From Chitinophagaceae bacterium 26-R-25 (lineage in GTDB: Bacteria > Bacteroidota > Bacteroidia > Chitinophagales > Chitinophagaceae), in assembly GCA_029906195.1 (NCBI GenBank), contig JARWSJ010000003.1:372001-436000 (forward strand): DNA of 64,000 nt. Direction: 5' to 3'. The translations under genes and the position numbers were made by a program. Shown here piece after piece: positions 13,996 to 23,642 of this stretch (position 1 is the first letter of the stretch; each line of letters opens with the position of its first letter). The notes beneath the pieces were generated by a model, which saw nothing but the letters and a program-made list of their open reading frames with translations, searched no databases and had not been told where the DNA came from.

Positions 13996-15186
13996 TCAAT
14001 ACAAATACTCCGTCTTATACGGATATCTTATTCGATACAGCTCTTTTACTTTTGTAAGAATTGTATTACGTAAGCCATCAATGTTTTTTCTTTCAATCGC
14101 GGAAACAAACACACAATTGCCCTGTGTTTCGTGCTCCCAGCGCTCCTTCAGTTCTACTAAAAGCTGCTCCCTTACATCATCTTCCAGCCATTCATCAAAC
14201 GTGTTTTTTTCGTACTGATCCATTTTATTGAAAACAGTAATCACCGGTTTGTCGTAAGCCTTCAGCTCCTGCAATGTTTTATTCACCACTGCTAACTGAT
14301 CTTCGTACTGCGGATGCGAAATATCTACCACATGTAATAATATATCGGCTTCGCGTACCTCATCCAATGTGCTTTTAAAGCTCTCAACGAGATGGTGCGG
14401 CAATTTGCGAATGAACCCTACTGTATCGCTCAATAAGAAAGGAGTTGTTTCAAAAACCACTTTTCGGGTAGTAGTGTCAAGTGTTGCAAACAATTTATTT
14501 TCTGCAAAAACTTCACTCTTGCTTATAAGGTTCATGATGGTAGATTTCCCTACGTTGGTATAACCGACCAATGCCACCCGGATAAATTCTCCGCGTTCTT
14601 TTCTTTGCGTGAAGGACTGCTTGTCAATTTCTGAAAGACGCTTTTTCAGCAACGTAATTTTATCCTTAACGATACGACGGTCCGTTTCAATTTCCGTTTC
14701 ACCCGGACCACGGGTACCAATACCACCACCCTGGCGTTCAAGGTGACTCCACATACCCTTCAGGCGCGGCAACAGGTATTGATATTGCGCCAGTTCCACC
14801 TGCGTTTTCGCCTGGGCTGTTTTTGCTCGGCGGGCAAAAATGTCAAGAATAAGATCTGAGCGGTCAATGGTTTTAATCTTCAGCTCTTTTTCAATATTTG
14901 TGATCTGCGAACCGGTGAGTTCATCATCAAAAATAGCAAGCGTAATGCCCCTGCTGGTGACATAATCCTTTATTTCCTCCAGTTTTCCCTTGCCCACAAA
15001 TGTGCGGCTGTCGGGATGTGCCAGCTTTTGAGTAAATCGCTTAACGGCAATGGCCCCGGCTGTTTCAGCCAGAAAAGCCAGTTCGTCCAGGTATTCCTGT
15101 ACCTGGAACTCTGTTTGTTCTTTGTAAACCAATCCAATGAGCACGGCTCTTTCTTCCTGCTGAACAATGTTTTTCTTATCAATCAC
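13996..15186 (-). CDS. hflX: ribosome-associated GTPase HflX
   Basis: The protein has 396 residues. The N-terminal HflX domain contains the HPDSRTFVGKGKLEEI signature (from residue 58) and GGGIGTRGPGETEIETDRR (about 153-171). The GTPase domain has the P-loop GYTNVGKS (208-215), G3 DTVGF and G4 NKMD. HflX binds the 50S subunit, splits stalled or heat-damaged ribosomes and hydrolyses GTP. The length is usual for the phylum. Confidence 0.95.
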   Translation of the reverse strand: MIDKKNIVQQEERAVLIGLVYKEQTEFQVQEYLDELAFLAETAGAIAVKRFTQKLAHPDSRTFVGKGKLEEIKDYVTSRGITLAIFDDELTGSQITNIEKELKIKTIDRSDLILDIFARRAKTAQAKTQVELAQYQYLLPRLKGMWSHLERQGGGIGTRGPGETEIETDRRIVKDKITLLKKRLSEIDKQSFTQRKERGEFIRVALVGYTNVGKSTIMNLISKSEVFAENKLFATLDTTTRKVVFETTPFLLSDTVGFIRKLPHHLVESFKSTLDEVREADILLHVVDISHPQYEDQLAVVNKTLQELKAYDKPVITVFNKMDQYEKNTFDEWLEDDVREQLLVELKERWEHETQGNCVFVSAIERKNIDGLRNTILTKVKELYRIRYPYKTEYLY

Positions 15187-15221
15187 TCTTTTAAAAAATT
15201 ATGGGCAAAAATAGAAAAATA

Positions 15222-15255
15222 AAAAGCGAACGGCGTATTTGCACCGTTCGCTTTT
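15222..15255 (-). terminator. intrinsic terminator after the outer-membrane barrel gene
   Basis: A 12-bp perfect stem AAAAGCGAACGG / CCGTTCGCTTTT (15222-15233 with 15244-15255) has a 10-nt loop and a T-rich tail on the minus strand. Confidence 0.75.
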
Positions 15256-15331
15256 CAAATTATGTTATAAAAGGCCAGTCGACAATTGTCAGGCTACGCT
15301 TGTTGACTGTCAGGCTGAGCCTGTCGAAGCC

Positions 15332-16084
15332 CTACAAACCACTTACAACCAAACCGATTGAGTAAGGGTTGATAGCTGGTCCCATACCATCTTTCACTGT
15401 ACTTGTGATCTGGTAGTCGAAGTGAATGCCAAGGAAGCCATAGCCCAGTCTTGCAGTCGCCGCGATCTTGGTAGTGTTGAAATATCTTTTAGAAGATTCT
15501 TTCTCTATGTAGTTATTAATCGTTTGTCCGTCAGAGTTTTGCAGGTTTTTTCCTTTTGTGTGTGCGTTTACAAGGAAACCAACTTTAATACCTGCAGCAG
15601 CTTTAAAGCTCTTGTTCGTATTTTCAGGATTGCTTACATAGCGCAACTCCAAAGGCACTTCAACGTAGTTGGTAGAAAGTTTATATTTTTTGAAGTGGTC
15701 CGTTTGAGATTTATCAGGAAAAGCCAATTGCTGAGAAAGTCCCGCAATGGAAACCTCCTGTTTATTAAAGTAGATATTGCTGCTTCCTACACCCAAACCG
15801 GCACCAATGCTAAAGCGCGGGTCAGTTTTGAAAGGCATATCATACATGAAATACATATTGAAGTGGCGGCTGAAGCCTTTTGTGTGGATACTATCCGGTG
15901 CAGCGGCCCATCCATCATAACCGAATTGCATCATAAAATGATCGTTGGCACGATTGCCAAGGTTTACTTTGCTCCAGTCCTTTTTTGTGGAAGTCTTGGT
16001 TGTGGTCGTCGATGGTGTTCCGGTTTGCGCAGTTGCAATGTTTACAAGGGTAAAAGCCAAAGCTGCCAGTACAAATTTTTTCAT
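15332..16084 (-). CDS. outer-membrane beta-barrel protein (PorT/OMP_b-brl family)
   Basis: The protein has 250 residues. It starts with a signal peptide (MKKFVLAALAFTLVNIATAQ, cut after Ala-Gln), then a Thr-rich linker and alternating polar/aromatic strands ending in a hydrophobic strand (PYSIGLVVSGL) typical of outer-membrane barrels with 8-10 strands. Function in this family is mostly unknown. The gene stands alone with its own terminator. Confidence 0.75.
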   Translation of the reverse strand: MKKFVLAALAFTLVNIATAQTGTPSTTTTKTSTKKDWSKVNLGNRANDHFMMQFGYDGWAAAPDSIHTKGFSRHFNMYFMYDMPFKTDPRFSIGAGLGVGSSNIYFNKQEVSIAGLSQQLAFPDKSQTDHFKKYKLSTNYVEVPLELRYVSNPENTNKSFKAAAGIKVGFLVNAHTKGKNLQNSDGQTINNYIEKESSKRYFNTTKIAATARLGYGFLGIHFDYQITSTVKDGMGPAINPYSIGLVVSGL

Positions 16085-16176
16085 ATTAGTATTAAAGTAG
16101 GCAAATGTATTTTTTTTTGCGCTTGAAAGCGTTAACGCTACTTGTTAAAAAGTTTAAAAAAAGGTCTATAACTAAA

Positions 16177-16208
16177 AAAGGTTCCAGTTTTTTAATCCTG
16201 AAACCTTT
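16177..16208 (-). terminator. terminator downstream of the CAU tRNA
   Basis: AAAGGTTCCAG (16177-16187) pairs with CTGAAACCTTT (16198-16208) with one internal mismatch. The loop is T/A-rich, and the minus-strand product runs into T-rich sequence directly after the tRNA. Confidence 0.55.
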
Positions 16209-16209
16209 G

Positions 16210-16283
16210 TGGGCCCACCTGGGCTCGAACCAGGGACCACCTGATTATGAGTCAGGTGCTCTAACCGACTGAGCTATAGGCCC
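16210..16283 (-). tRNA. tRNA with CAT anticodon (Met, or Ile2)
   Basis: A 74-nt cloverleaf reads on the minus strand: acceptor GGGCCTA/TGGGCCC with one G-U pair, anticodon stem CCTGA/TCAGG with loop CTCATAA (anticodon CAT), and T arm CCTGG-TTCGAGC-CCAGG. It lacks the initiator C1-A72 mismatch, so it is elongator Met or lysidine-modified Ile2. I cannot separate these two by eye; Met is slightly favoured. Confidence 0.9.
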
Positions 16284-16555
16284 TCAGAGCGGCGCTCTAA
16301 ATGAGCGGCAAAAATATAAAAAAAACCAACCCATCCAAGAAATAGTTTGCTTTTTTAGAAATCTCCACGGGAAGGCTACCACGCAGTTGCCAATTAATAA
16401 TTAATAAAGAATAATTAACAGGATTGCAACCATTAGAGAATGCAGCAACTCTTAGGTCAGAAGTTTCGCAGTTGCGAAACGGACAATGGTCAAAATTTTA
16501 CAGCGGTGATTTATTAATTATTAATTGCTAATTATTAATTACCTATAAACTTGAT

Positions 16556-16563
16556 TAGTTTTG
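16556..16563 (+). promoter_or_regulatory. -7 box of the ECF sigma gene
   Basis: TAGTTTTG fits TAnnTTTG and lies only 8 bp before the ATG at 16572. Transcription would start next to or at the start codon, giving a nearly leaderless mRNA. Confidence 0.4.
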
Positions 16564-16571
16564 TATTGCTT

Positions 16572-17159
16572 ATGACTCACGACAGGCTGCACATAAGAGA
16601 ATTAGTAGAAAGAATTGCCGTTCATAATGACCAGCAGGCATACAAGCAGTTTTTCTGCATGTTTCAAAGCCGTCTCCGTCAGTTTGCCTACTCCGTTATC
16701 AAGTCACATGAAATTGCAGAGGAAATTACCTCAGATGTTTTTATCAAGATCTGGAACAAAAGAACATCTTTATTAAAAATCGACAACATCGTTCTGTACT
16801 TATATGTAAGTATCAAAAACCAGTCGTTGAATTATCTCTCTCAAAAATCAAAAGAAAATGTTTTCTTTTCAGATGAAGTGCTGGTGGAAATGAAAAGCAT
16901 CTATTTTGATCCCGAGCAATTAATGATCACAGCCGAAATGATGCGTCGTGTGCAAATGGCCATTTCCCACCTGCCGCCAAAATGCCGCCAGATATTCAAA
17001 CTCGTAAAAGAAGACGGCCTTCGTTATAAAGAAGTAGCCGAACTTTTAGGCATTTCACTAAAAACAGTGGAGGCGCAGATGTCAATTGCTCTCCGCAGAG
17101 TGGCACAAAGCATTCACTTCGATATTAATACCTCGGTTTCATCTTATTTGGGGAAGTAG
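16572..17159 (+). CDS. ECF RNA polymerase sigma factor (Bacteroidota FecI-like)
   Basis: I chose the ATG at 16572 (195 aa); a TTG frame extends 7 codons upstream through the putative promoter. Region 2 spans about residues 20-95 (QFAYSVIKSHEIAEEITSDV and FIKIWNKR). Region 4 spans about 130-185 (ISHLPPKCRQIFKLVKEDGL, then YKEVAELLGISLKTVEAQM). It is followed by fecR and the SusC gene with an STN domain, so it should switch on the polysaccharide locus when SusC senses its glycan. Confidence 0.9.
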   Translation: MTHDRLHIRELVERIAVHNDQQAYKQFFCMFQSRLRQFAYSVIKSHEIAEEITSDVFIKIWNKRTSLLKIDNIVLYLYVSIKNQSLNYLSQKSKENVFFSDEVLVEMKSIYFDPEQLMITAEMMRRVQMAISHLPPKCRQIFKLVKEDGLRYKEVAELLGISLKTVEAQMSIALRRVAQSIHFDINTSVSSYLGK

Positions 17160-17166
17160 GCGGAAA

Positions 17167-17254
17167 GCTTAAGGCTCAATGCCTAACGCTTAACGCTGGT
17201 TGCTGCGAACCGGCTACTCCGATATTGAGCTGCGTTCAGCGTTTAGCGTTAAGC
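17167..17254. repeat. word-repeat palindrome, family A copy 1
   Basis: Left arm words are CTTAAGGCT, AATGCCTAACGC and TTAACGC. The right arm has the complements GCGTTCAGCGTTTAGCGTTAAGC. It fills most of the sigma-fecR gap. Related copies are at 32413-32500, 48134-48211 and 53229-53305. Confidence 0.75.
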
Positions 17255-17328
17255 AAAAAAAATTGAAGCCTTTTTAGGGGTAAATCATCTAACCTCCTGT
17301 CCTTCTACAAAAGGCACCACCTCCATTC

Positions 17329-18426
17329 ATGTCACACGAAAGATTTTGGGAACTTATTGCAAAGAAATTATCCCGCGAAGCAACGCAGGATGAGCTACAT
17401 GAATTGGAGTTGCTCATGCGCAACAATCCCGAATGGCAATACGCCATGCAAAACATGCAGGATATCTGGAACCTGCAACCGAAGGAAGCGTACAACAGCG
17501 ACTTCGCATTTGAACATCATTTGCAGAAAATGAATGCGGCGGGAATCGAAATGGACAACTTTACGGAAGGACTACCGGAGGAATTTGAATCTCCACGTCG
17601 CATTTCAACAAGAAAATTCTGGCTCCCTATTGGTGTAGCGTCGGCGATTGTCATCGCTGCTGTACTGATTTTCAAACCACTCAAACACAATTCGGATAAA
17701 AATATCGCTTCAATAGCAGCGTCTAACCTTAGCGAAGTGTCTACCAAAATAGGATCGAAGTCAAAGCTGGTTTTACCTGATGGGACGACTGTGTGGTTAA
17801 ATGCGGGAAGTAAACTCACCTACAATAAAGATTATGATGTAGAGTTGAGAGAAGTAAATCTTTCAGGCGAAGCCTTTTTTGATGTAGTGAAAAGTGCCGA
17901 CAAGCCTTTTATTATTCACACAGAAAGAATTGATATAAGAGTGCTTGGCACATCTTTTAATGTAAAATCATACCCGGGAGAACAATCAACCGAAACCAGC
18001 CTCATCAAAGGAAAAGTAGAAATTTCGATTCGTAACAGGCCATCTGAAAAAATTATTTTACAACCTAATGAAAAATTAATTGTAAATAATCAGGACACAC
18101 TCCATAAACATAGTAACTCTGGTAAAACAACTCCCCTGGTAGCCGTAGAAAACGTCACTCGTTTGGAAGGTGACAGTACCATTGTGGAAACCTCATGGGT
18201 CGAAAATAAACTGGTATTCAGCAACACGGATTTCGAAGAAATCGTCAGGCAAATGCAAAGGTGGTATGGGATTTCGATAGAGCTAAAAAATGAACCCTTA
18301 AAAAAAATGCGTTTCTCAGGTACGTTCACGCATGAAACTATTACCCAGGCATTAGATGCGATGAAGATCACTACTGTATTTCACTATACCATGATTGATA
18401 ACAACTCGATTGTTATAACGCCATAA
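17329..18426 (+). CDS. FecR-family anti-sigma factor
   Basis: The protein has 365 residues. The N-terminal cytoplasmic part (about 1-90) would hold the sigma factor. One transmembrane segment (about 98-115, WLPIGVASAIVIAAVLIF) follows. The periplasmic FecR domain (about 140-240) has KLVLPDGTTVWLNAGSKLTY and EVNLSGEAFFDVVK, then a C-terminal DUF4974 region ending in FHYTMIDNNSIVITP. It relays the signal from the STN domain of the SusC protein to the sigma factor. Position between them supports this. Confidence 0.92.
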   Translation: MSHERFWELIAKKLSREATQDELHELELLMRNNPEWQYAMQNMQDIWNLQPKEAYNSDFAFEHHLQKMNAAGIEMDNFTEGLPEEFESPRRISTRKFWLPIGVASAIVIAAVLIFKPLKHNSDKNIASIAASNLSEVSTKIGSKSKLVLPDGTTVWLNAGSKLTYNKDYDVELREVNLSGEAFFDVVKSADKPFIIHTERIDIRVLGTSFNVKSYPGEQSTETSLIKGKVEISIRNRPSEKIILQPNEKLIVNNQDTLHKHSNSGKTTPLVAVENVTRLEGDSTIVETSWVENKLVFSNTDFEEIVRQMQRWYGISIELKNEPLKKMRFSGTFTHETITQALDAMKITTVFHYTMIDNNSIVITP

Positions 18427-18594
18427 ATTAAACATGCTATATGAGAACGCTCCAGAATTCTTCTTAAAACAACAAACATAAAAACGGGAAATGTTGCAGC
18501 ATTCCCCGCCAAAAGGATCAGACATTTTCAGCGACGAAAACGCAAACCTCGTTGATGCGGCTTGCTATTGACTTAACCTTTCAAACGGAAAGTA

Positions 18595-21500
18595 ATGAAA
18601 AAAAAACAACACCCAAATGTTTTTTGGGAAAATTGCGCCTATTCCAAGATTACCCGTGTTATGAAATTAACGATTGCAATAATGCTATTTGCCTGCCTGC
18701 ATGTTTCTGCAGGAGGATTTTCGCAGGAGAAGGTATCGCTCGACCTGCAGTCAGTTTCCTTAAAAAAAGTGCTTAGTGCCATTGAAAAAAAGAGCAGCTT
18801 CAGGTTTCTCTACAATGAAAATGTAGTGGCAAACCAACCTGTCGTAAGCGTTGTGGCGGCAAACGAAGATGTGAAATCTGTATTGCATAAGATATTTGCC
18901 AATACGCACATTGACTACAAAATACTCGATAACAATCTTATTGTATTGAAAGAAGGCTCCGGCGCTGAAGTGGCAGCGGATGCTTCTTCTCCGAACATAA
19001 AAGTAACCGGAACGGTAACTTCTGCCCAGGGCTCACCTTTGATTGGCGTTTCTGTTACGGTAAAAGGTAAAGGCACTGGAACGGCTACGGACGCAAACGG
19101 AAATTTCACACTTAATAATGTATTGGAAACCGATGTGCTGGTGTTCAGCTCCGTTGGTTTTGAAACACAGGAAGTGGCTGTCGCTGGGCAAGCTTCATTA
19201 AATGTGGTCATGCAGCCATCCAATCGCGAACTTGACCAGGTGGTGGTCGTTGGTTATGGTACAGCAAGAAGAAGAGATCTTACCGGTGCTGTCGCCAGCA
19301 TTAAAGGAGCAGATCTTGCAAGCCAACCAGTACTCACAGCCACCCAGGCATTGCAAGGTAAAGCAGCCGGTGTGCAAATCATCAGTTCAGGTGCGCCCAA
19401 CTCAAATCCTTCCGTGCGCATAAGAGGTACAGGTTCTATGCTGGCGGGAGCTAATCCGCTGTATGTTGTGGATGGTGTTATTACCGATGATATTACCAAC
19501 ATCAATAACGCAGACATCGTGACCATGGATGTTTTGAAGGATGCGTCTTCAACTGCTATTTATGGTGTGCGTGCCGCAAATGGTGTGATAATCATAACGA
19601 CCAAGAAAGGACGTGCCGGCAAAATGCAGATCAATTATGATGGAACTGTTGGTGTTAAAGAAGCTGCGCATTTGGTGAACATGGCGGGTTCGAAACAGTA
19701 TACCGGTTACATCAATGAGGCCAGCAGATACTATGGAAGCACCGACGATCTTGTGGATACCACGTTGTTGAAGAATGGTTACAACACAGACTGGTTCGAT
19801 GCCATATTGCGCCATGGATTGCAGCAGAATAACAACTTATCCATTTCCGGTGGTAGCGATAAGATCAACTATTTTTTAAGTGCAGGTTATTTAATTGACA
19901 ATGGTATTATCAAGAACAACAACTTTAAAAGATTTACACTTCGTTCAAATAATGAATACAAGATTAACAGCAAGCTAAAAGTAACAACGCTGATATCTTT
20001 TAGCAATGGAATACTCGATGATGTTGATCTTTCTTCCGCCTCTGGCAACGCATACAGGGCAACACCACTTATTCCATCTATGGTAAATGGCAAGTATGGA
20101 AACACATCAGCGTTTCAAAACGTGGGTAACCCAGTGCTTGATATAGACAAAAACTATAACCGCGGAAACGACAGTCGCTTCCAGGGTGCAGCTACACTGG
20201 AATACAAGATCACCAAATGGTTGACATTTAACACAAACCTCGGTGTGGATCTTGACTTTTATAAGAACACACAATACAAATACCAATATTTTGCAGACAG
20301 CACCATCTTTGTTCAAAGCGGCGGTAACCAACAACAACCTGTTAGTACCCTTGCAATGACAAAGAATGATGCCAACAGATGGATTTGGGACAATACGCTG
20401 ACTGCAACCAGAAAATATGGCGATCACAGCTTCAGACTAATGGTAGGTACCACTGCAGAAAAATTCAACTTCAATCGCCTGTATGGTTACAGACAAGGAG
20501 TTGCTGCCGCACAAAACCAATGGTATTTGAATACAGGATTGGACAGCACACAAAAGAACAACGGATCGGGAGACAAATGGTCACGCAACTCTTACATAGG
20601 AAGATTGAACTATGATTACAAAGACAAATACCTCATCACTGCTACATTGCGTGCTGATGGTAGCTCACGCTTTCCTTCCAATAACAGATGGGGATACTTC
20701 CCTTCCGTAGGTGTGGGCTGGAACATTTCTTCAGAAGACTTTATGAAGGATCAAAAAACTTTTGATTACTTAAAGTTGAGAGCGAGCTGGGGTCAAGTGG
20801 GTAATGATAATATTCCGTCTTCTGCATTTCTTAACCTTGCTACGTCCAATCTTCAGTATGGATATCTTGGCAATGGTATTGCATTCCTGGAGGTTACAGA
20901 TCCTAATCTTACATGGGAAAAAACAGAGGAGATTGATCTGGGAGTTGATTTTTCACTATTGGATAAAAGATTAACCGGTACAATTGATTTGTATCATAAG
21001 AAAGTGAATGATGCGCTTATTAACATCGTTCCAAACGCAATACTTGGCGACCAAAGCAAATCGATACTTACCAATGCCGCATCCATAGTGAATAAGGGTG
21101 TGGAACTGGGATTGAATTGGGCAGATAAAGCCGGAAAAGACTGGAGCTATTATGTAAATACAAATATTTCCTTTAACCATAATGAAGTGGCAGGTCTTGG
21201 TAGTGGACAGCCTTTATCAGATGGAGATATCGCTGGTCAGGGATTTGTAACATTGTCGCCAAACGGTCAGCCGATTGGTAGCTACAATGTATTGCAAGTG
21301 GTGGGCGTGTTCCAGAGCCAGACAGAGATTGACGGTTACAAAAACAAAGACGGTAAAGTAATTCAGCCTAACGCGGTGCCTGGTGATTTTAAGTACCAGG
21401 ACACAAACGGTGACGGAACCATTAGTGCTGCTGACCGGGTGCTCGTGGGTTCTTATCAACCTAAAATAATTTACGGCATCAATGGTGGAGCAACATATAA

Positions 21501-22005
21501 AAACTTCGATTTAAGCATAGGCACCTACGGAACATCTGGTGGTAAGATCTACAATGCTAAGAAAGCATTAAGAGACAACGCGAACCAGTTGGAGAATATG
21601 GAATCAGATGTGGTGACCGGCAGATGGACAGTTGACAACAAAACGAACTCCGAGCCGCGTGCCTCCATCAATCAATTACCAGCCTCTACCTATTTTGTTG
21701 AAAAGGGTAGTTTCTTTAGAATCAATAACCTTACAATAGGGTATACTTTGCCTGCTAAAAGTTTAGAAAAAATCAAGGTCGCAAAACTTCGTGTATACGT
21801 TGCTGCACAAAACCTGGCAACATTCACCAAGTACAAAGGATTTACACCTGAGTTTTCTTCTGTAACTGCTCAGGCAAGTTCATTAAAAGGCGATCCGTTG
21901 AGCTCAACAAATCAATCAAATCTCGGTATCACAAATGCGGGAGTGGATGTGAACACATATCCTACTGTACGCACATGGGTGTTTGGCCTTAACCTTGGTT
22001 TTTAA
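18595..22005 (+). CDS. SusC/RagA-family TonB-linked outer-membrane transporter with STN domain
   Basis: The protein has 1136 residues. A signal region with ITRVMKLTIAIMLFACLHVS comes first. An STN domain (about 45-115) means it takes part in sigma/anti-sigma signalling. A carboxypeptidase-like beta domain (about 130-210) is followed by the TonB box and plug (LDQVVVVGYGTARRRDLTGA, DVLKDASSTAIYGVRAANG) and a barrel of about 22 strands ending in Phe. It imports oligosaccharides with the SusD partner 23 bp downstream. The 5' leader 18427-18594 has an imperfect GGGAAATG...CATTCCCC hairpin that may modulate expression. Confidence 0.95.
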   Translation: MKKKQHPNVFWENCAYSKITRVMKLTIAIMLFACLHVSAGGFSQEKVSLDLQSVSLKKVLSAIEKKSSFRFLYNENVVANQPVVSVVAANEDVKSVLHKIFANTHIDYKILDNNLIVLKEGSGAEVAADASSPNIKVTGTVTSAQGSPLIGVSVTVKGKGTGTATDANGNFTLNNVLETDVLVFSSVGFETQEVAVAGQASLNVVMQPSNRELDQVVVVGYGTARRRDLTGAVASIKGADLASQPVLTATQALQGKAAGVQIISSGAPNSNPSVRIRGTGSMLAGANPLYVVDGVITDDITNINNADIVTMDVLKDASSTAIYGVRAANGVIIITTKKGRAGKMQINYDGTVGVKEAAHLVNMAGSKQYTGYINEASRYYGSTDDLVDTTLLKNGYNTDWFDAILRHGLQQNNNLSISGGSDKINYFLSAGYLIDNGIIKNNNFKRFTLRSNNEYKINSKLKVTTLISFSNGILDDVDLSSASGNAYRATPLIPSMVNGKYGNTSAFQNVGNPVLDIDKNYNRGNDSRFQGAATLEYKITKWLTFNTNLGVDLDFYKNTQYKYQYFADSTIFVQSGGNQQQPVSTLAMTKNDANRWIWDNTLTATRKYGDHSFRLMVGTTAEKFNFNRLYGYRQGVAAAQNQWYLNTGLDSTQKNNGSGDKWSRNSYIGRLNYDYKDKYLITATLRADGSSRFPSNNRWGYFPSVGVGWNISSEDFMKDQKTFDYLKLRASWGQVGNDNIPSSAFLNLATSNLQYGYLGNGIAFLEVTDPNLTWEKTEEIDLGVDFSLLDKRLTGTIDLYHKKVNDALINIVPNAILGDQSKSILTNAASIVNKGVELGLNWADKAGKDWSYYVNTNISFNHNEVAGLGSGQPLSDGDIAGQGFVTLSPNGQPIGSYNVLQVVGVFQSQTEIDGYKNKDGKVIQPNAVPGDFKYQDTNGDGTISAADRVLVGSYQPKIIYGINGGATYKNFDLSIGTYGTSGGKIYNAKKALRDNANQLENMESDVVTGRWTVDNKTNSEPRASINQLPASTYFVEKGSFFRINNLTIGYTLPAKSLEKIKVAKLRVYVAAQNLATFTKYKGFTPEFSSVTAQASSLKGDPLSSTNQSNLGITNAGVDVNTYPTVRTWVFGLNLGF

Positions 22006-22028
22006 CTGATCACTTTAAACTTATTGTC

Positions 22029-23609
22029 ATGAAGACTAAAAATATTTTTCTTATTTTAATAGTAATAGTTGCCGGCATAGCCAGTATAATAGCGGGCTGC
22101 GGCAAAAACTTTTTGGAAGTTCCTGCACAGGGTCAGCAAACGCCGGAAGAAGTTAAGAAAGATCCCAACGCGGCATCCAATCTTGTATTAGGCGCATACA
22201 ATGCCCTTTACTTAGGTGGTTTTGGCAACACTACTGTGGGCCTTGAAATGTGCCTGACCGTTGACGTTGCATCTGATGATGCAGATAAAGGAAGCTCTCC
22301 TTCTGACCAGCAACAAACCGCAGGCAAGATGGATAATTTTACTGTTGATGCCAATGTTTCATATCTAAATGATTTGTGGGTTGGACACTATGCAGCTATA
22401 AAACGTACAAACGATGCATTAGGAGTGTTGAATGAGGCTACATTTGATGAAACAGTAAAGAACAGGTTAATTGGCGAAGCAAGATTCTTGCGTGGCTATT
22501 TCTATTTCAATCTTGTGAGATTGTTTGGCGGTGTTCCTTTAATATTAAGGTCTCCAACAATTGCGGATCAAAACAACCCTGAGTTTCTTGCGAAGAAATC
22601 AGTTGATAGTGTGTATGCAGCAATCATCGCCGATTTTCAATTTGCCGTTGACCATCTTCCTTTGCGCGGAGACGCGGGTTCAACAGAGGGACGTGTAAAC
22701 AAAGGCACTGCCGAAGCTTATCTTGCAAAAGTTTACCTCTATCAGAAGAACTATCAAAAAGCATATGACATCACAAAGGACATCATGACCTCCGGTAGGT
22801 TTTCATTGGTGCCATATCCCTATTATCCACAGGTATTCAGAGAAAAGCCAGTAAACGGCGTAGGAGGAAATAACAACAGTGAATCGATGTTTGAAGTGCA
22901 GGCCGCGAAGAACAACGGATGTGATGCCATCAGCAAATTGTATAGCAACGGACAAGGCCCAAGAGCTACAAAGGGCTGGATAAATGTGTTTGGCAACTAC
23001 ACATACAACGGCGACCTTGGATTTGGCCTGAACAACCCTTCTGCCGACCTGGCAAGTGTATATGAAGCAGGCGACACACGCAAAGACGGAACGATCATTT
23101 TTGTACAACCAACAGGCGGTGCAAATGTCGGAACGTTACTTTGGGATGGTTTTAGAATACCTACACAGGACTCGGTTCAAAACCCGAGATACAATTACAA
23201 AGCGTATCACAGCCCGGTTGCAGAAACTGTAGCATGCAACGGTCCCGATGATAAAGATGACAAACCGAAAAACATTCGCCTCATGCGCTTCGCCGATGTT
23301 TTATTGATCAATGCAGAAGCTGCAGTGCGTATTGGCAATACTGCAGATGCGCAGGTTGCACTCGATTCTATCAGGCACAGAGCTGGTTTGGTATCTGTTC
23401 CTGCAACCATCGATAATATCTGGAAAGAACGTCGCGTGGAACTTGCAATGGAGTGCGACAGGTTTTTCGATGTTGTGCGCCAGGGCCGCGGAGCTCAGGT
23501 GTTTGGTCCGCTTGGATTTACTGCAAATAAAAATGAAGTGTTCCCGATCCCGCAAAATCAGATTGACTTAAGCGGTGGACTATTGAAACAAAACCAGGGT
23601 TACAACTAA
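22029..23609 (+). CDS. SusD/RagB-family glycan-binding lipoprotein
   Basis: The protein has 526 residues. The lipoprotein signal ends at the cysteine in IASIIAGCGKNFLE. SusD landmarks are NRLIGEARFLRGYFYFNLVRLFGGVPL in the TPR part and the C-terminal block with RHRAGL, WKERRVELAMECDRFFD and FPIPQNQIDL. SusD forms the lid over SusC and binds the incoming glycan at the cell surface. It lies directly downstream of its SusC partner. Confidence 0.95.
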   Translation: MKTKNIFLILIVIVAGIASIIAGCGKNFLEVPAQGQQTPEEVKKDPNAASNLVLGAYNALYLGGFGNTTVGLEMCLTVDVASDDADKGSSPSDQQQTAGKMDNFTVDANVSYLNDLWVGHYAAIKRTNDALGVLNEATFDETVKNRLIGEARFLRGYFYFNLVRLFGGVPLILRSPTIADQNNPEFLAKKSVDSVYAAIIADFQFAVDHLPLRGDAGSTEGRVNKGTAEAYLAKVYLYQKNYQKAYDITKDIMTSGRFSLVPYPYYPQVFREKPVNGVGGNNNSESMFEVQAAKNNGCDAISKLYSNGQGPRATKGWINVFGNYTYNGDLGFGLNNPSADLASVYEAGDTRKDGTIIFVQPTGGANVGTLLWDGFRIPTQDSVQNPRYNYKAYHSPVAETVACNGPDDKDDKPKNIRLMRFADVLLINAEAAVRIGNTADAQVALDSIRHRAGLVSVPATIDNIWKERRVELAMECDRFFDVVRQGRGAQVFGPLGFTANKNEVFPIPQNQIDLSGGLLKQNQGYN

Positions 23610-23642
23610 CAGTTTTATTCGTGCACTTAAAAAAGAATTATC

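Noticed and set aside
15422-16126. 234-codon plus-strand frame opposite the outer-membrane barrel gene
   Set aside because: Antisense shadow; the minus-strand frame has a signal peptide, barrel strands and a terminator.
16210-16283. Initiator tRNA-Met
   Set aside because: The acceptor stem starts with a G-C pair instead of the unpaired C1-A72 of bacterial initiators.
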